A DNA stretch of 64,000 nucleotides from Pseudomonas oryzihabitans (lineage in GTDB: Bacteria; Pseudomonadota; Gammaproteobacteria; Pseudomonadales; Pseudomonadaceae), in the NCBI RefSeq assembly GCF_006384975.1, contig NZ_CP021645.1, positions 958,001 through 1,022,000 of the forward strand, read 5' to 3'. Each line of letters begins with the position of its first letter. Position 1 is the first letter of the stretch. Shown in pieces: positions 43,815-55,489 of the stretch. The notes beneath the pieces are model-generated. The model was not told the DNA's origin. It ran no database searches and saw only the letters and a program-made list of their open reading frames with translations. Made by a program: the position numbers and the translations under genes.

Positions 43815-44658
43815 GCGGGCTCTCGCCGGTGCCACGACGAAAGAAGCGCGCGAAGTAGGCGGGATCGGCGAAGCCAAGGGCATCGGCGATCTCCGCCACC
43901 GATGCCTGGGTGAAACTCAGATTGCGCCGCGCCTCCAGCAGCAGCCGCTGGTGGACGATCTCCAACGCCGAGGTGCCGGCCAGTTGGCGGCACACGGCAT
44001 TCAAATGCACTCCGGAGATACCCAGGGCGCCGGCGTAACGGCCCAGGTTCCAATGGTCGCGATAATGCTGCTCCACCAGGGCCAGAAAGCGCCCCAGATG
44101 CTGCTCGGCACGCCTTGGCAGCGCAGCCGCCTTGTTTCGCGTCTGCTGCCGTACCAGCCAGACGGCCAGGCTATCCAGCAAGGCCTCCAGCATCACCTCC
44201 CGCCCGGGCCGCCGCCCCTCGTATTCGCCGACCAGTTGGCCGATCAGCCGTTCGATCCACAGCGCCTCCTCACCGACGAGTTCGAAGCGCGTCGCACTGA
44301 GAAACAAGCCCTGCCCATTGCCCTGGCAGCGCTGCTTCAGGCGCTCCACCTGGGGCAGCGGCAAGGTGATCACGAAGCCTTCGACGGCGGGATCGAATTC
44401 GAAGGCATGTACGCAGAGCATCGGCAGCACCACCAGTAGCGGACCGGACAGCGCGCCGTGCCAGTCCTCCAGTTGCAGGCGCAACGAACCCGTTCGGACA
44501 TAGAGGATTTGCACCAGATCGGCGTGCCTGTGGGTATCGATGCACCAGGCATGCAACCGGCTCCGACTCGCGATCGTCTCGCAATGCAGCAGGTCGGGAG
44601 CGGGCCAGGCCTGCGCCTCGCCATACAGCTTGAAAATAGGTGGATAGCCGTCGTTCAT
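43780..44658 (-). CDS. pobR: AraC-family activator PobR
   Basis: A 292-residue AraC regulator with an N-terminal ligand-binding cupin region and C-terminal helix-turn-helix pair (LGRYAGALGISGVHLNAVCR and VAEIADALGFADPAYFARFF). It is divergent from pobA with 146 bases between the genes, the standard PobR/PobA arrangement in Pseudomonas, where 4-hydroxybenzoate-bound PobR activates pobA. I take the ATG at 44658 with CGAGGT upstream rather than the longer frame. Confidence 0.88.
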   Translation of the reverse strand: MNDGYPPIFKLYGEAQAWPAPDLLHCETIASRSRLHAWCIDTHRHADLVQILYVRTGSLRLQLEDWHGALSGPLLVVLPMLCVHAFEFDPAVEGFVITLPLPQVERLKQRCQGNGQGLFLSATRFELVGEEALWIERLIGQLVGEYEGRRPGREVMLEALLDSLAVWLVRQQTRNKAAALPRRAEQHLGRFLALVEQHYRDHWNLGRYAGALGISGVHLNAVCRQLAGTSALEIVHQRLLLEARRNLSFTQASVAEIADALGFADPAYFARFFRRGTGESPLSYRRQAAVPG

Positions 44659-44741
44659 CGTCAGACCTCGGGCGATAGCCGCACGAACCATCGGAAAGTA
44701 CCAGAAATTGGTGGATAGCAGCCTGACTATCCTGCCTCTAA

Positions 44742-45989
<1,248 letters not shown>

Positions 45990-46067
45990 ACCTGCGGGGA
46001 GACGGGTGGTGACCAGGGCGTGACTGGTGCATGATGGCGCCCCCGTTTGATCTGGCCCGCCGCTCCC

Positions 46068-46844
46068 ATGCTCGAATTCGCCTTGGACCCCACGACCCTG
46101 GTACTGCTCGCCGGGGTCGCCTTTCTCGCCGGTTACATCGATGCCATCGCCGGTGGCGGGGGATTGCTGACGGTACCCGCGCTGCTCATGGCCGGTGTCC
46201 CCCCGCACCTGGCCATCGGCACCAACAAGCTCAGCTCCACCTTCGGCAGCGCCACGGCGGCCTACACCTTCTACCGACGCAAGCTCTTTCAGCCGCGCCA
46301 ATGGCGCCATGCCCTACTCGCGACCGCCATCGGCGCCGGTGTGGGTGCCCTGGTCGCGCATCATCTGCCTGCGGATTTCCTCAACCAGCTGCTGCCCGTG
46401 GTGGTCTTCAGCTGTGCGCTGTATCTGCTGTTCGGCGGCACGCCCAAGGCGCCCCTACTCAGCGATGCCCCCATCCCGCAACGTCGCCAATGGCCACAGG
46501 GCGTGACTCTGGGAATGTACGACGGGGTCTTCGGTCCCGGCACCGGGGCCTTCTGGACGGTCAGTAGCCTGCTGCTCTATCCACTGGACCTGCTCAAGGC
46601 CAGCGGCGTCGCCCGCACCATGAATTTCGTCAGCAACGGTGTCGCCCTGGCGATGTTCATCGCGCTCGGTCAGGTCCTGTGGGTGCTGGGCCTCACCATG
46701 GGCCTGTCGCTGACCCTCGGCGCCTATCTGGGGGCCCGCAGCGCCATCGCCGGCGGAGCCAAGTTCATTCGCCCGGTATTCATCTGCGTCGTACTGGCGC
46801 TGACGATCAAGCTAATCTGGCAGCACTGGTTTGGCGCCGCCTAA
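46068..46844 (+). CDS. TSUP (TauE/SafE, YfcA-like) family membrane protein
   Basis: A 258-residue inner-membrane protein with about eight hydrophobic helices and the repeated TSUP motif: [20 protein letters not shown] in the N-terminal half and [15 protein letters not shown] in the second half. Such proteins are thought to move sulfur-containing or organic anions; substrate unknown. The ATG at 46068 is chosen; no strong ribosome site is seen. Its 3' end overlaps the convergent nudC by 33 bases. Confidence 0.85.
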   Translation: MLEFALDPTTLVLLAGVAFLAGYIDAIAGGGGLLTVPALLMAGVPPHLAIGTNKLSSTFGSATAAYTFYRRKLFQPRQWRHALLATAIGAGVGALVAHHLPADFLNQLLPVVVFSCALYLLFGGTPKAPLLSDAPIPQRRQWPQGVTLGMYDGVFGPGTGAFWTVSSLLLYPLDLLKASGVARTMNFVSNGVALAMFIALGQVLWVLGLTMGLSLTLGAYLGARSAIAGGAKFIRPVFICVVLALTIKLIWQHWFGAA

Positions 46845-47639
46845 GCGTTCGGCGCGATAGAGATCGATCAGATAGCGGGAGATGGAAAAGGCAGGTGGCA
46901 GCGTCGGCAGAGCCCGCAGCTCGAACCAGCGAGCATCCTCGATCTCATCGGGCTGGCAGCGAATCTCGCCGGCCACGTAATCGACGTGGTAACCGAGCAT
47001 CAGGGAATGCGGATACGGCCAGTTCTGGCTGCCCTGGTAGCGCAGGTTGGTCACGCTGACGCCCACCTCTTCCATGATTTCCCGGTGCACACAGGCCTCG
47101 GCCGACTCCCCCGGTTCGACGAAGCCCGCCAGGGTGCTGTAGACGCCCGGGGCGAAACGGGGCGAGCGGGCCAGCAAGACCTCATCGCCCCGGGTGATCA
47201 GCGCGATCATGCTGGGCGACAGCCGGGGATACTGGGTGAGCTGGCAGTTCGGGCATTGCAATCCGCGCTGGCCATCGAGGGGGAAGGTGCGGGTCCCACA
47301 CTGACCGCAGAAGCGATGTTGCCGCGCCCAGGTACCGATCTGATTGGCGTAGCCCAACAGCTTGAACAGCGCATGGGGCGATTGCAGCATCAGCGGTCGC
47401 AGTGGCTGCCAGTTGCACCCTTCGACGTCTTTCGGGCTATCGAGCTCGATCAGGGTGACGGCCTGACCCTGCCATTGGCCGAGTCCATGCAGATCCCCTT
47501 CGAGCCCCTGGAGGAGCGGATCGTCGCTGGTGAAGAGTACGTTCGCCCCACAGGTGAGAAAAACCTGGCCACTGTGGACGACCAGCCAACCGGGCGATGT
47601 TCGCGCCGCCTGGAACCAGCCAGGTTGCCACGGCGTCAT
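46812..47639 (-). CDS. nudC: NAD(+) diphosphatase / decapping hydrolase NudC
   Basis: A 275-residue Nudix hydrolase cleaving NADH/NAD and NAD-capped RNA. The Cys4 zinc site [15 protein letters not shown] and CPNC, the Nudix box [20 protein letters not shown] and the family signature SQNWPYPHS are visible. The ATG at 47639 overlaps the fimL stop by four bases (ATGA), so it is co-translated with fimL, the same order as PA1822-PA1823. Confidence 0.93.
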   Translation of the reverse strand: MTPWQPGWFQAARTSPGWLVVHSGQVFLTCGANVLFTSDDPLLQGLEGDLHGLGQWQGQAVTLIELDSPKDVEGCNWQPLRPLMLQSPHALFKLLGYANQIGTWARQHRFCGQCGTRTFPLDGQRGLQCPNCQLTQYPRLSPSMIALITRGDEVLLARSPRFAPGVYSTLAGFVEPGESAEACVHREIMEEVGVSVTNLRYQGSQNWPYPHSLMLGYHVDYVAGEIRCQPDEIEDARWFELRALPTLPPAFSISRYLIDLYRAERLGGAKPVLPD

Positions 47640-49336
47640 GCGGCAGCCGACGTCCAACCCAGGGCGCGAATGCTTTGCGCCGCGATATCGAGAATGTCCG
47701 GCGTACCGCCATGGCCCTCGGTACCACCGCTCTCGACGAAGAACTCGATGCTGCTCAAGGCATCCGCCAAGACTTCCAGGGTAGCCGGCTCGCAAGCCTG
47801 ACCACCGTCGATCAAGCACCGTTGGATATAACCGGTGCAGGCCCGCACCAACTCGGCGGCGCGCGGATTACCCAAGAAGAACAGGGCTCCCCGTACCGTA
47901 TCGAGCAAAGCAGGGACGGTGGTGAGGTGAAGGGTATCGCCACGCGAGTCGAGGAAGGCGCCAATGGCGCGCTTGGCATCGGTGAGCCCCTGGTAGGCCT
48001 CCTTGTGCAGCAGCGCCTGGGCTTCACCCAGCTGGTAATTGGCCACGCTGACCTGGACATCCTGGGCGTCGAGGGTGGCATCGAGCAAGGTACCCTGCCC
48101 CTCGGGCTGACCGATCAGGCTTTCCACGAGCAACAAGGCATCCGCCAGCGGTGCCAGATCCTCGAGCACCAGCGTCTTGTCTTTCCATTCGGAGATGCTC
48201 GGCAGGCACTGCTGCAGCACACGGCCAGCGTTGTCCTGGCCCACCATCTCCAAGGTCTTGCCCAGCAGGCCGACTTGGATATACAGCCGCGAGAAATTAT
48301 CGGAGACCGCGGAACGGCCTTGTTCGCCGCCGTTGCGCACCTCGGTCTCGATGAGATCGATCAGATCCTTGACCGTTTCCAGCTCTTCGCGAATGGCGGC
48401 GGACAGCGAGTGCAGGACCGCATGACCGGGCCCGGCAAGGCGTTTCTTACCGGCCTCCAGTTGCGCGTCGGTGAAGCCCAGCCGCTCGATGCCGTAGGCG
48501 TTCATCACCTGCTGCGGATGGGCCGCATCGACACCGGCGAGGGCCAGTAGATACAGGAGTTCCTTGAGCGTACTGCGCGCCGGCTCGTGCAACTCGTTAC
48601 CCAGCATCTGGCGCAGTTCGCGATCGACGCGGGCGAACAGTTGCTTACGCTCCCGCGTGGGCGTCAAACGACCCTGGGCGAAGCCCTCGGCAGTCGCCGC
48701 AGCGACCCAGGGCAGGTAGCCGCCGACATGGTCGTGCAGCAAGGCGGCCGAACGTTCCAACGCCCGGGCCATGAGCCTCAGGCTGGCCAGGCTATTCACG
48801 TCGCGCAGGAAGCCGAGCAAGCCGACCTGGTACATCTGCCGCATTCTGCGCGCCTGGGCCGCCCGCTCACGGACCGCCAGCCGGGTTGGCTCGGTGATCT
48901 GCGGACGTTGATCCAGGCGCACACTGAAGAAATAGCTTTCCGGCAACTCCGGCTCGCCTCCCGCCATGCGCAGGGCATTGATGGCAGGCAGCAGCAATTC
49001 GGGCATCTCCTCCTGCCCGCTGCGGAGTTGCTCGAGGTAGCGGCGCAAGATGTGCAGGCCGCGACAGATCGACATCAGGTGCTCGTCATGTTCCGGACCA
49101 GCGCCTGCGGGAATGTCGTTGGCAATCTGCAGGGTCTCGTGCGCCAGGAGTTGGGCACCTGTCAGCTCGATGAGTGTCAGGGCACCACGAATCTGGCCGA
49201 TACTCTCGACAGCACGTTGCAGCAGGCTGCTGCAATGCCGCTCGACGATGAATCGTTCAAGATAGGATTCAGCTTCCTCTATGGTCGCGAACAGCTGTTC
49301 ACGAACCAAGCTCAAAGCTCTCGCTCCAGTCACCAT
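47636..49336 (-). CDS. fimL: FimL, type IV pilus / twitching regulator
   Basis: A 566-residue, helix-rich protein like the N-terminal domains of the chemosensory kinase ChpA but without phosphotransfer or kinase parts; P. aeruginosa FimL (about 556 residues) has this build. In that species it works with the Pil-Chp pathway and raises cAMP for twitching motility. GGAGG lies 10 bases before the ATG. The adjoining nudC confirms synteny. It may act at the cell pole through protein contacts (family knowledge). Confidence 0.88.
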   Translation of the reverse strand: MVTGARALSLVREQLFATIEEAESYLERFIVERHCSSLLQRAVESIGQIRGALTLIELTGAQLLAHETLQIANDIPAGAGPEHDEHLMSICRGLHILRRYLEQLRSGQEEMPELLLPAINALRMAGGEPELPESYFFSVRLDQRPQITEPTRLAVRERAAQARRMRQMYQVGLLGFLRDVNSLASLRLMARALERSAALLHDHVGGYLPWVAAATAEGFAQGRLTPTRERKQLFARVDRELRQMLGNELHEPARSTLKELLYLLALAGVDAAHPQQVMNAYGIERLGFTDAQLEAGKKRLAGPGHAVLHSLSAAIREELETVKDLIDLIETEVRNGGEQGRSAVSDNFSRLYIQVGLLGKTLEMVGQDNAGRVLQQCLPSISEWKDKTLVLEDLAPLADALLLVESLIGQPEGQGTLLDATLDAQDVQVSVANYQLGEAQALLHKEAYQGLTDAKRAIGAFLDSRGDTLHLTTVPALLDTVRGALFFLGNPRAAELVRACTGYIQRCLIDGGQACEPATLEVLADALSSIEFFVESGGTEGHGGTPDILDIAAQSIRALGWTSAAA

Positions 49337-49802
49337 GGTGCCTTACGCCTCCTGCGCCAATACAACTTCGCAAACGTCACCCTAGACGGGGAATAAGGCT
49401 TGCTATTCCTGATGAATCTTAAGTGCCGCGTCATCCTGACGAGGCAACACTAGGCGCCATACGGCAAAGGCTCAGCTCGGTGCTGCCTCATCGTACGAAA
49501 CCTAACAATCCAGTACTGCTGGTGCTCAAGCGCGCCGGACGGTCACTACGACCTATCCCGCTGACCGCTCCGCCCTGCATCCGCAGCAGCGAAGCGACAG
49601 TTCCAATTCGCCATATGAATGCTTGGAAGCGATAAAAGTTCCCAGGAGATCGAAATTCGGCGACCCGTCCAGGTTCAAACGATCAGCCTGCACCGTCTTT
49701 GTTGAACGATAGCTGAAATTTGTGAAGTCTTTCCGCCTATTCGGACGAGCGTAACCGCGCGCGCCTTACCGATTGAGCAAGCCGCCTTGCCCCTACCGCG
49801 CC
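49337..49802. other. Intergenic, no gene seen
   Basis: About 470 bases between fimL and dnaQ, both leftward. It must hold the fimL promoter. I see no tRNA, no clear terminator and no well-supported frame; a 70-codon open frame (49423-49635, plus) lacks a ribosome site and normal codon use. Confidence 0.45.
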
Positions 49803-50537
49803 TCACTCAGCGCCAGTCCCCGCGAGCCAGAGCGGAACCTTGCCGCAACTCTTCTCGATGGCAGCCATGCGCACGGCATGAGCCTCGAGATCCGCGGAAC
49901 TGGCACTGATCACCCGGGTGCGTGGACGATCGGCCGGCAGTCGCTTGATCGGCATGACGTAGTTACCGTCACCGTTGCCTTCCTGGCCATGGGCTGCCAG
50001 GGAAAGACTGGTCTGGCCACCGGTCATGGCCAGATAGACGTCGGCGAGGATCTCGGCGTCGAGCAGTGCGCCGTGCAGCTCGCGATTGGAGTTGTCTACC
50101 CCATAACGTTTGCACAGCGCATCCAGGCTGTTGCGCTGCCCGGGATGGCGCCCACGGGCCATGACCAGGGTATCGAGTACCGAGCAGTGCTGGGTGATGT
50201 CGGCACGCTCAGGGTGAACGCCCAGGCGCGCGAATTCGCTGTTGATGAAGCCCACGTCGAAGGGAGCGTTGTGGATGACCAGCTCGGCGCCTTCGATGAA
50301 CTCGAAGAAGCTATCGGCGATCTCGGCGAAGCGTGGCTTGTCGGCGACGAAGTCATTGGTGATGCCGTGTACCGCGATGGCGCCTTCGTCGATCTCTCGA
50401 TCCGGATTGAGATAGACGTGGAAATGACGCCCGGTCAGGCGGCGCCCGATGACCTCGACCCCACCGATCTCGATGACCCGGTGGCCGTCGGTTACCGGCA
50501 TGCCGGTGGTTTCGGTATCCAGAACTACGTATCTCAT
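49803..50537 (-). CDS. dnaQ: DNA polymerase III epsilon subunit (3'-5' proofreading exonuclease)
   Basis: A 244-residue DEDDh exonuclease. Exo motifs: Asp7/Glu9 in VLDTETTG, VIHNAPFDVGFIN and the third motif around HGALLDAEILADVYLAMTGG with catalytic His and Asp. The short C-terminal tail ties it to the polymerase alpha subunit. GAGGTAGCG precedes the ATG. Follows rnhA by 33 bases, an order found across gammaproteobacteria. Confidence 0.96.
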   Translation of the reverse strand: MRYVVLDTETTGMPVTDGHRVIEIGGVEVIGRRLTGRHFHVYLNPDREIDEGAIAVHGITNDFVADKPRFAEIADSFFEFIEGAELVIHNAPFDVGFINSEFARLGVHPERADITQHCSVLDTLVMARGRHPGQRNSLDALCKRYGVDNSNRELHGALLDAEILADVYLAMTGGQTSLSLAAHGQEGNGDGNYVMPIKRLPADRPRTRVISASSADLEAHAVRMAAIEKSCGKVPLWLAGTGAE

Positions 50538-50570
50538 CGCTACCTCTTGGCCTGTTTCGCTCGGCCGGTG

Positions 50571-51035
50571 TTAGGCCTTGGCGGCCTGCTTGACTTGTCT
50601 TACCTCATCCACGCCACGATTGGCCAACTGATCGGCCCGCTCGTTTTCGGGATGACCGGTGTGCCCTCTTACCCAGCGCCATTCCACGTCGTGCCGCTGT
50701 ACCTGGGCATCGAGTGCCTGCCACAGCTCGGCGTTCTTCACCGGCTGCTTGGCGGCGGTCTGCCAGCCACGCTTCTTCCAGTTCGCCAGCCACTGGGTGA
50801 TTCCCTTCATCACGTACTCGGAGTCGGTGGTCAGCCGGATACGACAGGGACGCTTGAGCGCCGCCAGCGATTGGATGGCCGCCATCAACTCCATGCGATT
50901 GTTGGTGGTGTTGGCTTCGCCGCCCCACAACTCGCGCTCCGCACCGCGATACTTCAGCAGGGCGCCCCAGCCGCCGGGACCCGGATTGCCCTTGCAGGCG
51001 CCGTCGGTAAAGACCTCGACGATGTCGTCACTCAT
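50571..51035 (-). CDS. rnhA: Ribonuclease HI
   Basis: A 154-residue RNase H1 that removes RNA from RNA-DNA hybrids. Catalytic residues: Asp11 in [11 protein letters not shown], Glu in NRMELMAAI, Asp in TTDSEYV and His/Asp in [16 protein letters not shown]. The ATG at 51035 lies within the end of the methyltransferase gene (8-base overlap); a GTG three codons earlier is an alternative. Confidence 0.95.
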   Translation of the reverse strand: MSDDIVEVFTDGACKGNPGPGGWGALLKYRGAERELWGGEANTTNNRMELMAAIQSLAALKRPCRIRLTTDSEYVMKGITQWLANWKKRGWQTAAKQPVKNAELWQALDAQVQRHDVEWRWVRGHTGHPENERADQLANRGVDEVRQVKQAAKA

Positions 51036-51804
51036 TGGATTCACTCGATTCGCGCCGGGCGATCTTGGCGACCGGCATGGGCACCAGCTTGCCGCGAGGT
51101 TCCTTGCGGACCTGGGGCACCGGGCGCAACCCGAACATCAGCTTGCGGGCCGATAGCAGGTAGAAGCCGGCACCGGCGGCCTGCTCGCTGCTGGGATCTA
51201 TGTCCCCCTGCTCCATCCAGGCCAGGCGCTGCTGCCACTTGTGGGATGAAAGCGGCGGACGATAACACCCGAAGCGCCGTTTCTCCAGCGCGAAGCCCAG
51301 TAGCGACAACCAGTCCGCGACCCGGCTGGCTCCGAAGCAGCGGGCCTTGCGCAAGGCGTCGCGGGCCAGATAGTGGCGCACGCCCCACAGGCTCCAGGGA
51401 TTGATGCCCACCACCACCAGATGCCCACCGGGCCTCACGCTCAGCGCCGCTTCGCGGAGCAGACGATGGGGCGACAGGGAAAAATCCAGACCGTGTTGCA
51501 ACAACACCACATCCGCGGCGTGCTCGCCCAGCGGCCAGGCGCCTTCCTCGCAGATGATGTCGACATCACCCAGCGGTGGCCCGATCCGCACCGTATGCCG
51601 GAGCTGACCGCAGTTGGCCGGAGATTCCGGATGCGGCCCGTAGTGGACGAGGTAGCTGCCGAAATGCCGCTTGAGCTCTTCGTCGATCAGCACCCGCTCC
51701 TGCTCGAGCAACAGTTGCCCCAGTGGGCCGGACATCCACTCCCGCGCCGAGCTCATGAGCTTGAGCCAGCGTGGATCGACCTGGGCCGAGAATTCGTCGT
51801 GCAT
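51028..51804 (-). CDS. SAM-dependent methyltransferase (YafS-like)
   Basis: A 258-residue class I methyltransferase-like protein; the SAM site is degenerate but the stretches [30 protein letters not shown] and [16 protein letters not shown] are typical of the family found between gloB and rnhA in gammaproteobacteria (PA1814, YafS). Substrate unknown. The ATG at 51804 has GGAGAGGA upstream. Divergent from gloB by 90 bases. Confidence 0.85.
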   Translation of the reverse strand: MHDEFSAQVDPRWLKLMSSAREWMSGPLGQLLLEQERVLIDEELKRHFGSYLVHYGPHPESPANCGQLRHTVRIGPPLGDVDIICEEGAWPLGEHAADVVLLQHGLDFSLSPHRLLREAALSVRPGGHLVVVGINPWSLWGVRHYLARDALRKARCFGASRVADWLSLLGFALEKRRFGCYRPPLSSHKWQQRLAWMEQGDIDPSSEQAAGAGFYLLSARKLMFGLRPVPQVRKEPRGKLVPMPVAKIARRESSESNE

Positions 51805-51894
51805 CGTCTGGTCCTCTCCTGAAGAAGCCTGAGCTGTTGCCGTACCACCTGCTGCTACCCTAGAGACTCGCCGTCCGACCAGAGAGCTCACCCC

Positions 51895-52674
51895 ATGTTC
51901 GATATCGTTCCTCTACCCGCTTTCAACGATAACTATATCTGGCTCATCAAGGACGCCGGGACGAGACGGGCGGTCGTCGTCGACCCGGGCGATGCCGCTC
52001 CGGTAATGACTTGGCTCGATAGCCACCCCGACTGGCAGCTGACCGACATCCTCATCACCCATCATCATCACGATCACACCGGCGGGATCGCCCCCCTCAA
52101 GCAGCGCACTGGCGCCCGGGTCACGGCGCCTGCCGACGAACGTATCGCCGACGTCGACCTGCCGCTGGCGGATGCGGACCGTCTCGAGGTGCTGGGGGCC
52201 ACCTTCGAAGTCATCCGGGTGCCCGGTCACACCGCCGGCCATATCGCCTACTACCAGGCTGGCGAGCGACCGCTGCTGTTCAGTGGCGATACGCTGTTCT
52301 CGGCCGGCTGCGGCCGGCTGTTCGAGGGTACGCCTACGCAGATGCTGGAGTCCCTGCAGCGATTGGCCAGCCTGCCGGATGCCACCGAGATCTATTGCGG
52401 CCACGAGTACACCCAGAGCAATCTACGCTTCGCCCGCGCGGTCGAGCCGCAAAGCGCTGCGGTGCAAGACGCGCAGGAGCATACGCGGCGCTTGCGGGAA
52501 GCCAACCGCCCCACCCTACCCACCACCTTGGGGCGCGAACGCGGTATCAATCCCTTCCTGCGCACCGCCGATCCCGAGGTTAGACGGCAGTTGCAGGAGC
52601 AACGCGGCGTGGCAGCGGATGCGCCGGAGGATACCTTCTTCGCCGCCCTGCGCGCCTGGAAAGACACGTTCTGA
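51895..52674 (+). CDS. gloB: Hydroxyacylglutathione hydrolase (glyoxalase II)
   Basis: A 259-residue metallo-beta-lactamase-fold thioesterase that turns S-lactoylglutathione into lactate and glutathione. The metal motif THHHHDHTGG (55-64), PGHTAGHIAYY, FSGDTLFSAGCGRLFEG and YCGHEYTQSNLRFA are all present. Confidence 0.95.
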   Translation: MFDIVPLPAFNDNYIWLIKDAGTRRAVVVDPGDAAPVMTWLDSHPDWQLTDILITHHHHDHTGGIAPLKQRTGARVTAPADERIADVDLPLADADRLEVLGATFEVIRVPGHTAGHIAYYQAGERPLLFSGDTLFSAGCGRLFEGTPTQMLESLQRLASLPDATEIYCGHEYTQSNLRFARAVEPQSAAVQDAQEHTRRLREANRPTLPTTLGRERGINPFLRTADPEVRRQLQEQRGVAADAPEDTFFAALRAWKDTF

Positions 52675-52808
52675 CACGCATTGACAACCCCCCGGCAAGG
52701 ACGCCGCAGGGCCTTGTTTTACGTCGTCGTACAGGTCACAGGCTTACGGGTTGTTCCTTGACCCTCCGGGAGACGGTTCCTAGAATCGCCCATCATCCAA
52801 ATCCCGGA

Positions 52809-54452
52809 ATGCCCAAACCAATGCCGCCAGCGACGCCGAAAACCCGCGAAATAGACGTGCTGGCCACCTCCTTCAAAGTCTCTGCGCTGTGCCTTGCCAT
52901 CTTTCTCGCCGGCTGTCAGAGCAACAACCAGACGACAGATAATAGCTATCAAGCCGACCTGGAAATGACGCCGCACAAGATGCAGCGTCCGCCGGAATGG
53001 CTGCGGAAGGCACCCTCGGTGGCAGCCACCAGCGGCGATATTTGGGACCGGGTTCGGGATGGCTACCAGCTCCAGGACCAGGGCGAAAACGGCACCAATC
53101 CGCGCATCGATCGCCAGCGCCTCTGGTACGCCAGCCACGAGGCCGACCTCGCCCAGTCCTGTAGCCGTGGCGCGCCCTATCTGCACTACATCGTGGAGCG
53201 GTTGGAAGAGCGCAAAATGCCCCTGGAACTGGCCCTGCTGCCAGTCGTGGAAAGCTCTTTCAACCCCAACGCCCTCTCACGCAGTGCCGCCGCCGGTCTC
53301 TGGCAATTCATTCCGACCACCGGCAAGTACTTCAATCTGCGCCAGACCCGCTTCTATGACGGTCGCCGCGACATCACCGCCTCGACCAACGCCGCGCTGG
53401 ACTACCTGAGCAAGCTGCACGACATGTTCGGCGGTGACTGGCTGCTCGCCCTGGCCGCCTACAATGCGGGCGAAGGCACGGTCAGTCGCGCCATCGAGCG
53501 CAACCAGTCGCTGGGCCTGCCGACCGATTACTGGAACCTCTCCTCACTGCCGCAAGAAACCCAGGATTACGTTCCCAAGCTGCTGGCGGTCTCGCAGATC
53601 GTGCGTAATCCGGGCGCCTATGGCCTCGCCCTGGAATCCATCCCGGACGAACCCTATTTCGAAGTGGTGGACATCAAGCAGCATCTGGACCTGAACCGTG
53701 TCGCGGAGCTGGCCAACCTGGATGCCAAGGAGCTCTACCGACTCAACCCCGCGTACACCCAAGGGGTGACCATGGACGGCCCCAAGCATCTGCTGGTGCC
53801 GGCGGAGAAAGCCAAGCGTCTCGCCGCGACCCTGCCGTCCATCGCCTCCGATGCGGTCGTTCAGTGGCAGGAATATCGTGTCCGCCGTGGCGACACCCTG
53901 CGCGGCATCGCCAAGCGCAACCACGTCAGCGTCGAGCAGCTCGTCGCACTCAACAAAATCAGCAGCCATAGCCGCCTATCCGCCGGACGGGAACTGATGC
54001 TTCCGCGGCGAGAGACCGGCAATACCACGACGCCGCTGGAGACCATCGCCGTCGCCGAGGAACCGGTGGTACGCACCTACAAGGTCCGCACCGGCGACAG
54101 CCTCTGGTCCATCGCCCGCGCCAACGACGTGGAGCTGGCCGATCTCAAGCGCTGGAACGATCTGGGCAAGCGTGGCCTGAAGGTGGGCGAGACCCTGAAG
54201 CTACACGATACGGGCAGTACGACGACCACGGCGGCAGCGGCCCTGCCCGCCGCCTACACGGTCAAGCTCAAGACCGCCAAGGCCACCCAGAATGCCAAGG
54301 GCGCGCCAACCTACTATCGGGTCAAGGCCGGCGATTCGCTGTATCAGATCGCCAAGCGCTACAAGATAGGGGTACAGGCCCTGCAGGACTGGAATCCGCG
54401 GATCGCTTCCGCCCTGACTCCCGGCCAAACACTGACGCTCTTCCTCAACTGA
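52809..54452 (+). CDS. mltD: Membrane-bound lytic murein transglycosylase D
   Basis: A 547-residue outer-membrane lipoprotein that cuts peptidoglycan glycan strands. Lipoprotein signal with lipobox LAGC (VSALCLAIFLAGCQ), SLT domain with catalytic Glu in LLPVVESSFNP and the AAGLWQFIPTTGK motif, then three LysM repeats at the C-terminus (YRVRRGDTLRGIAKRN, YKVRTGDSLWSIARAN, YRVKAGDSLYQIAKRY) that bind peptidoglycan. ATG 52809 gives a long n-region; a GTG at 52857 would give a more typical signal peptide and may be the true start. Follows gloB as in P. aeruginosa. Confidence 0.92.
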   Translation: MPKPMPPATPKTREIDVLATSFKVSALCLAIFLAGCQSNNQTTDNSYQADLEMTPHKMQRPPEWLRKAPSVAATSGDIWDRVRDGYQLQDQGENGTNPRIDRQRLWYASHEADLAQSCSRGAPYLHYIVERLEERKMPLELALLPVVESSFNPNALSRSAAAGLWQFIPTTGKYFNLRQTRFYDGRRDITASTNAALDYLSKLHDMFGGDWLLALAAYNAGEGTVSRAIERNQSLGLPTDYWNLSSLPQETQDYVPKLLAVSQIVRNPGAYGLALESIPDEPYFEVVDIKQHLDLNRVAELANLDAKELYRLNPAYTQGVTMDGPKHLLVPAEKAKRLAATLPSIASDAVVQWQEYRVRRGDTLRGIAKRNHVSVEQLVALNKISSHSRLSAGRELMLPRRETGNTTTPLETIAVAEEPVVRTYKVRTGDSLWSIARANDVELADLKRWNDLGKRGLKVGETLKLHDTGSTTTTAAAALPAAYTVKLKTAKATQNAKGAPTYYRVKAGDSLYQIAKRYKIGVQALQDWNPRIASALTPGQTLTLFLN

Positions 54453-54647
54453 GCCGCGACCGCTCACCGCAGCGGTCATCCAGCGCTTTTGTCGAAGGTA
54501 TCGACCTGCTACCTTACCGCCCCACCCGTGCCCGCCCCTCCGGGGATCGGGACAAGATCTTGCTCTGACCTGCGCAGAGCCCTGCCCAACCCGACCGTCG
54601 GCCCTGCGGCTGAGGCGTCGGATTCAACATAGAAAGAGGAAAAAACC

Positions 54648-55448
54648 ATGGGATTTCTCGCCGGTAAGCGCGTTCTCATCGTCGGCGTCGCCAGTAAGCT
54701 GTCCATCGCCTCCGGCATCGCCGCCGCCATGCACCGCGAAGGCGCGGAACTGGCCTTCACCTACCAGAACGAGAAGCTCAAGGGCCGCGTAGAAGAATTC
54801 GCTGCAGGCTGGGGCTCCAACCCCGAGCTGTGCTTCCCCTGCGACGTTGCCGACGACGCCCAGATCGAAGCCGTCTTCGCCGCCCTGGCGCAGAAGTGGG
54901 ACGGCCTGGACTGCATCGTCCACTCGGTCGGTTTCGCCCCCGGCGATCAGTTGGACGGTGACTTCACCAGCGTTACCACCCGCGAAGGCTTCAAGATCGC
55001 CCACGACATCAGCGCCTACAGCTTCGTGGCCCTGGCCAAGGCCGGCCGCGAGATGATGCGCGGCCGCAACGGCAGCCTGCTGACCCTGTCCTACCTGGGC
55101 GCCGAGCGCACCATGCCCAACTACAACGTCATGGGTATGGCCAAGGCCAGTCTCGAAGCCGGCGTGCGCTACCTGGCTGGCAGCCTCGGCCCGGAAGGCA
55201 CTCGCGTCAACGCGGTGTCCGCCGGCCCCATCCGCACCCTGGCCGCGTCGGGCATCAAGAGCTTCCGCAAGATGCTGGCCGCCAACGAGCGCCAGACCCC
55301 CCTGCGTCGCAATGTGACCATCGACGAAGTCGGTAACGCTGGCGCCTTCCTGTGTTCCGATCTGGCCTCGGGCATCAGTGGCGAGATCCTCTACGTCGAC
55401 GGCGGCTTCAACACCACCGCGATGGGCCAGCTCAACGACGACGAGTGA
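54648..55448 (+). CDS. fabI: Enoyl-[acyl-carrier-protein] reductase (NADH) FabI
   Basis: A 266-residue SDR enzyme, last step of fatty-acid elongation and target of triclosan. Tyr149, Tyr159 and Lys166 ([19 protein letters not shown]) match E. coli Tyr146, Tyr156 and Lys163; the N-terminus [20 protein letters not shown] binds NADH. AGAGGAAA lies before the ATG. A strong terminator follows, so it is transcribed alone. Confidence 0.96.
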   Translation: MGFLAGKRVLIVGVASKLSIASGIAAAMHREGAELAFTYQNEKLKGRVEEFAAGWGSNPELCFPCDVADDAQIEAVFAALAQKWDGLDCIVHSVGFAPGDQLDGDFTSVTTREGFKIAHDISAYSFVALAKAGREMMRGRNGSLLTLSYLGAERTMPNYNVMGMAKASLEAGVRYLAGSLGPEGTRVNAVSAGPIRTLAASGIKSFRKMLAANERQTPLRRNVTIDEVGNAGAFLCSDLASGISGEILYVDGGFNTTAMGQLNDDE

Positions 55449-55456
55449 TGGCAGAC

Positions 55457-55484
55457 AGAAGGGCCGGCATTTGCCGGCCCTTCT
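55457..55484. terminator. Bidirectional hairpin terminator between fabI and FNT gene
   Basis: AGAAGGGCCGGC (55457-55468) and GCCGGCCCTTCT (55473-55484) form a perfect 12-pair stem with loop ATTT, followed by GCTTTTC on the plus strand. It can serve both convergent genes. Confidence 0.88.
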
Positions 55485-55489
55485 GCTTT

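Noticed and set aside
49423..49635. 70-codon open frame between fimL and dnaQ
   Set aside because: No Shine-Dalgarno, unusual codon use, no homology.
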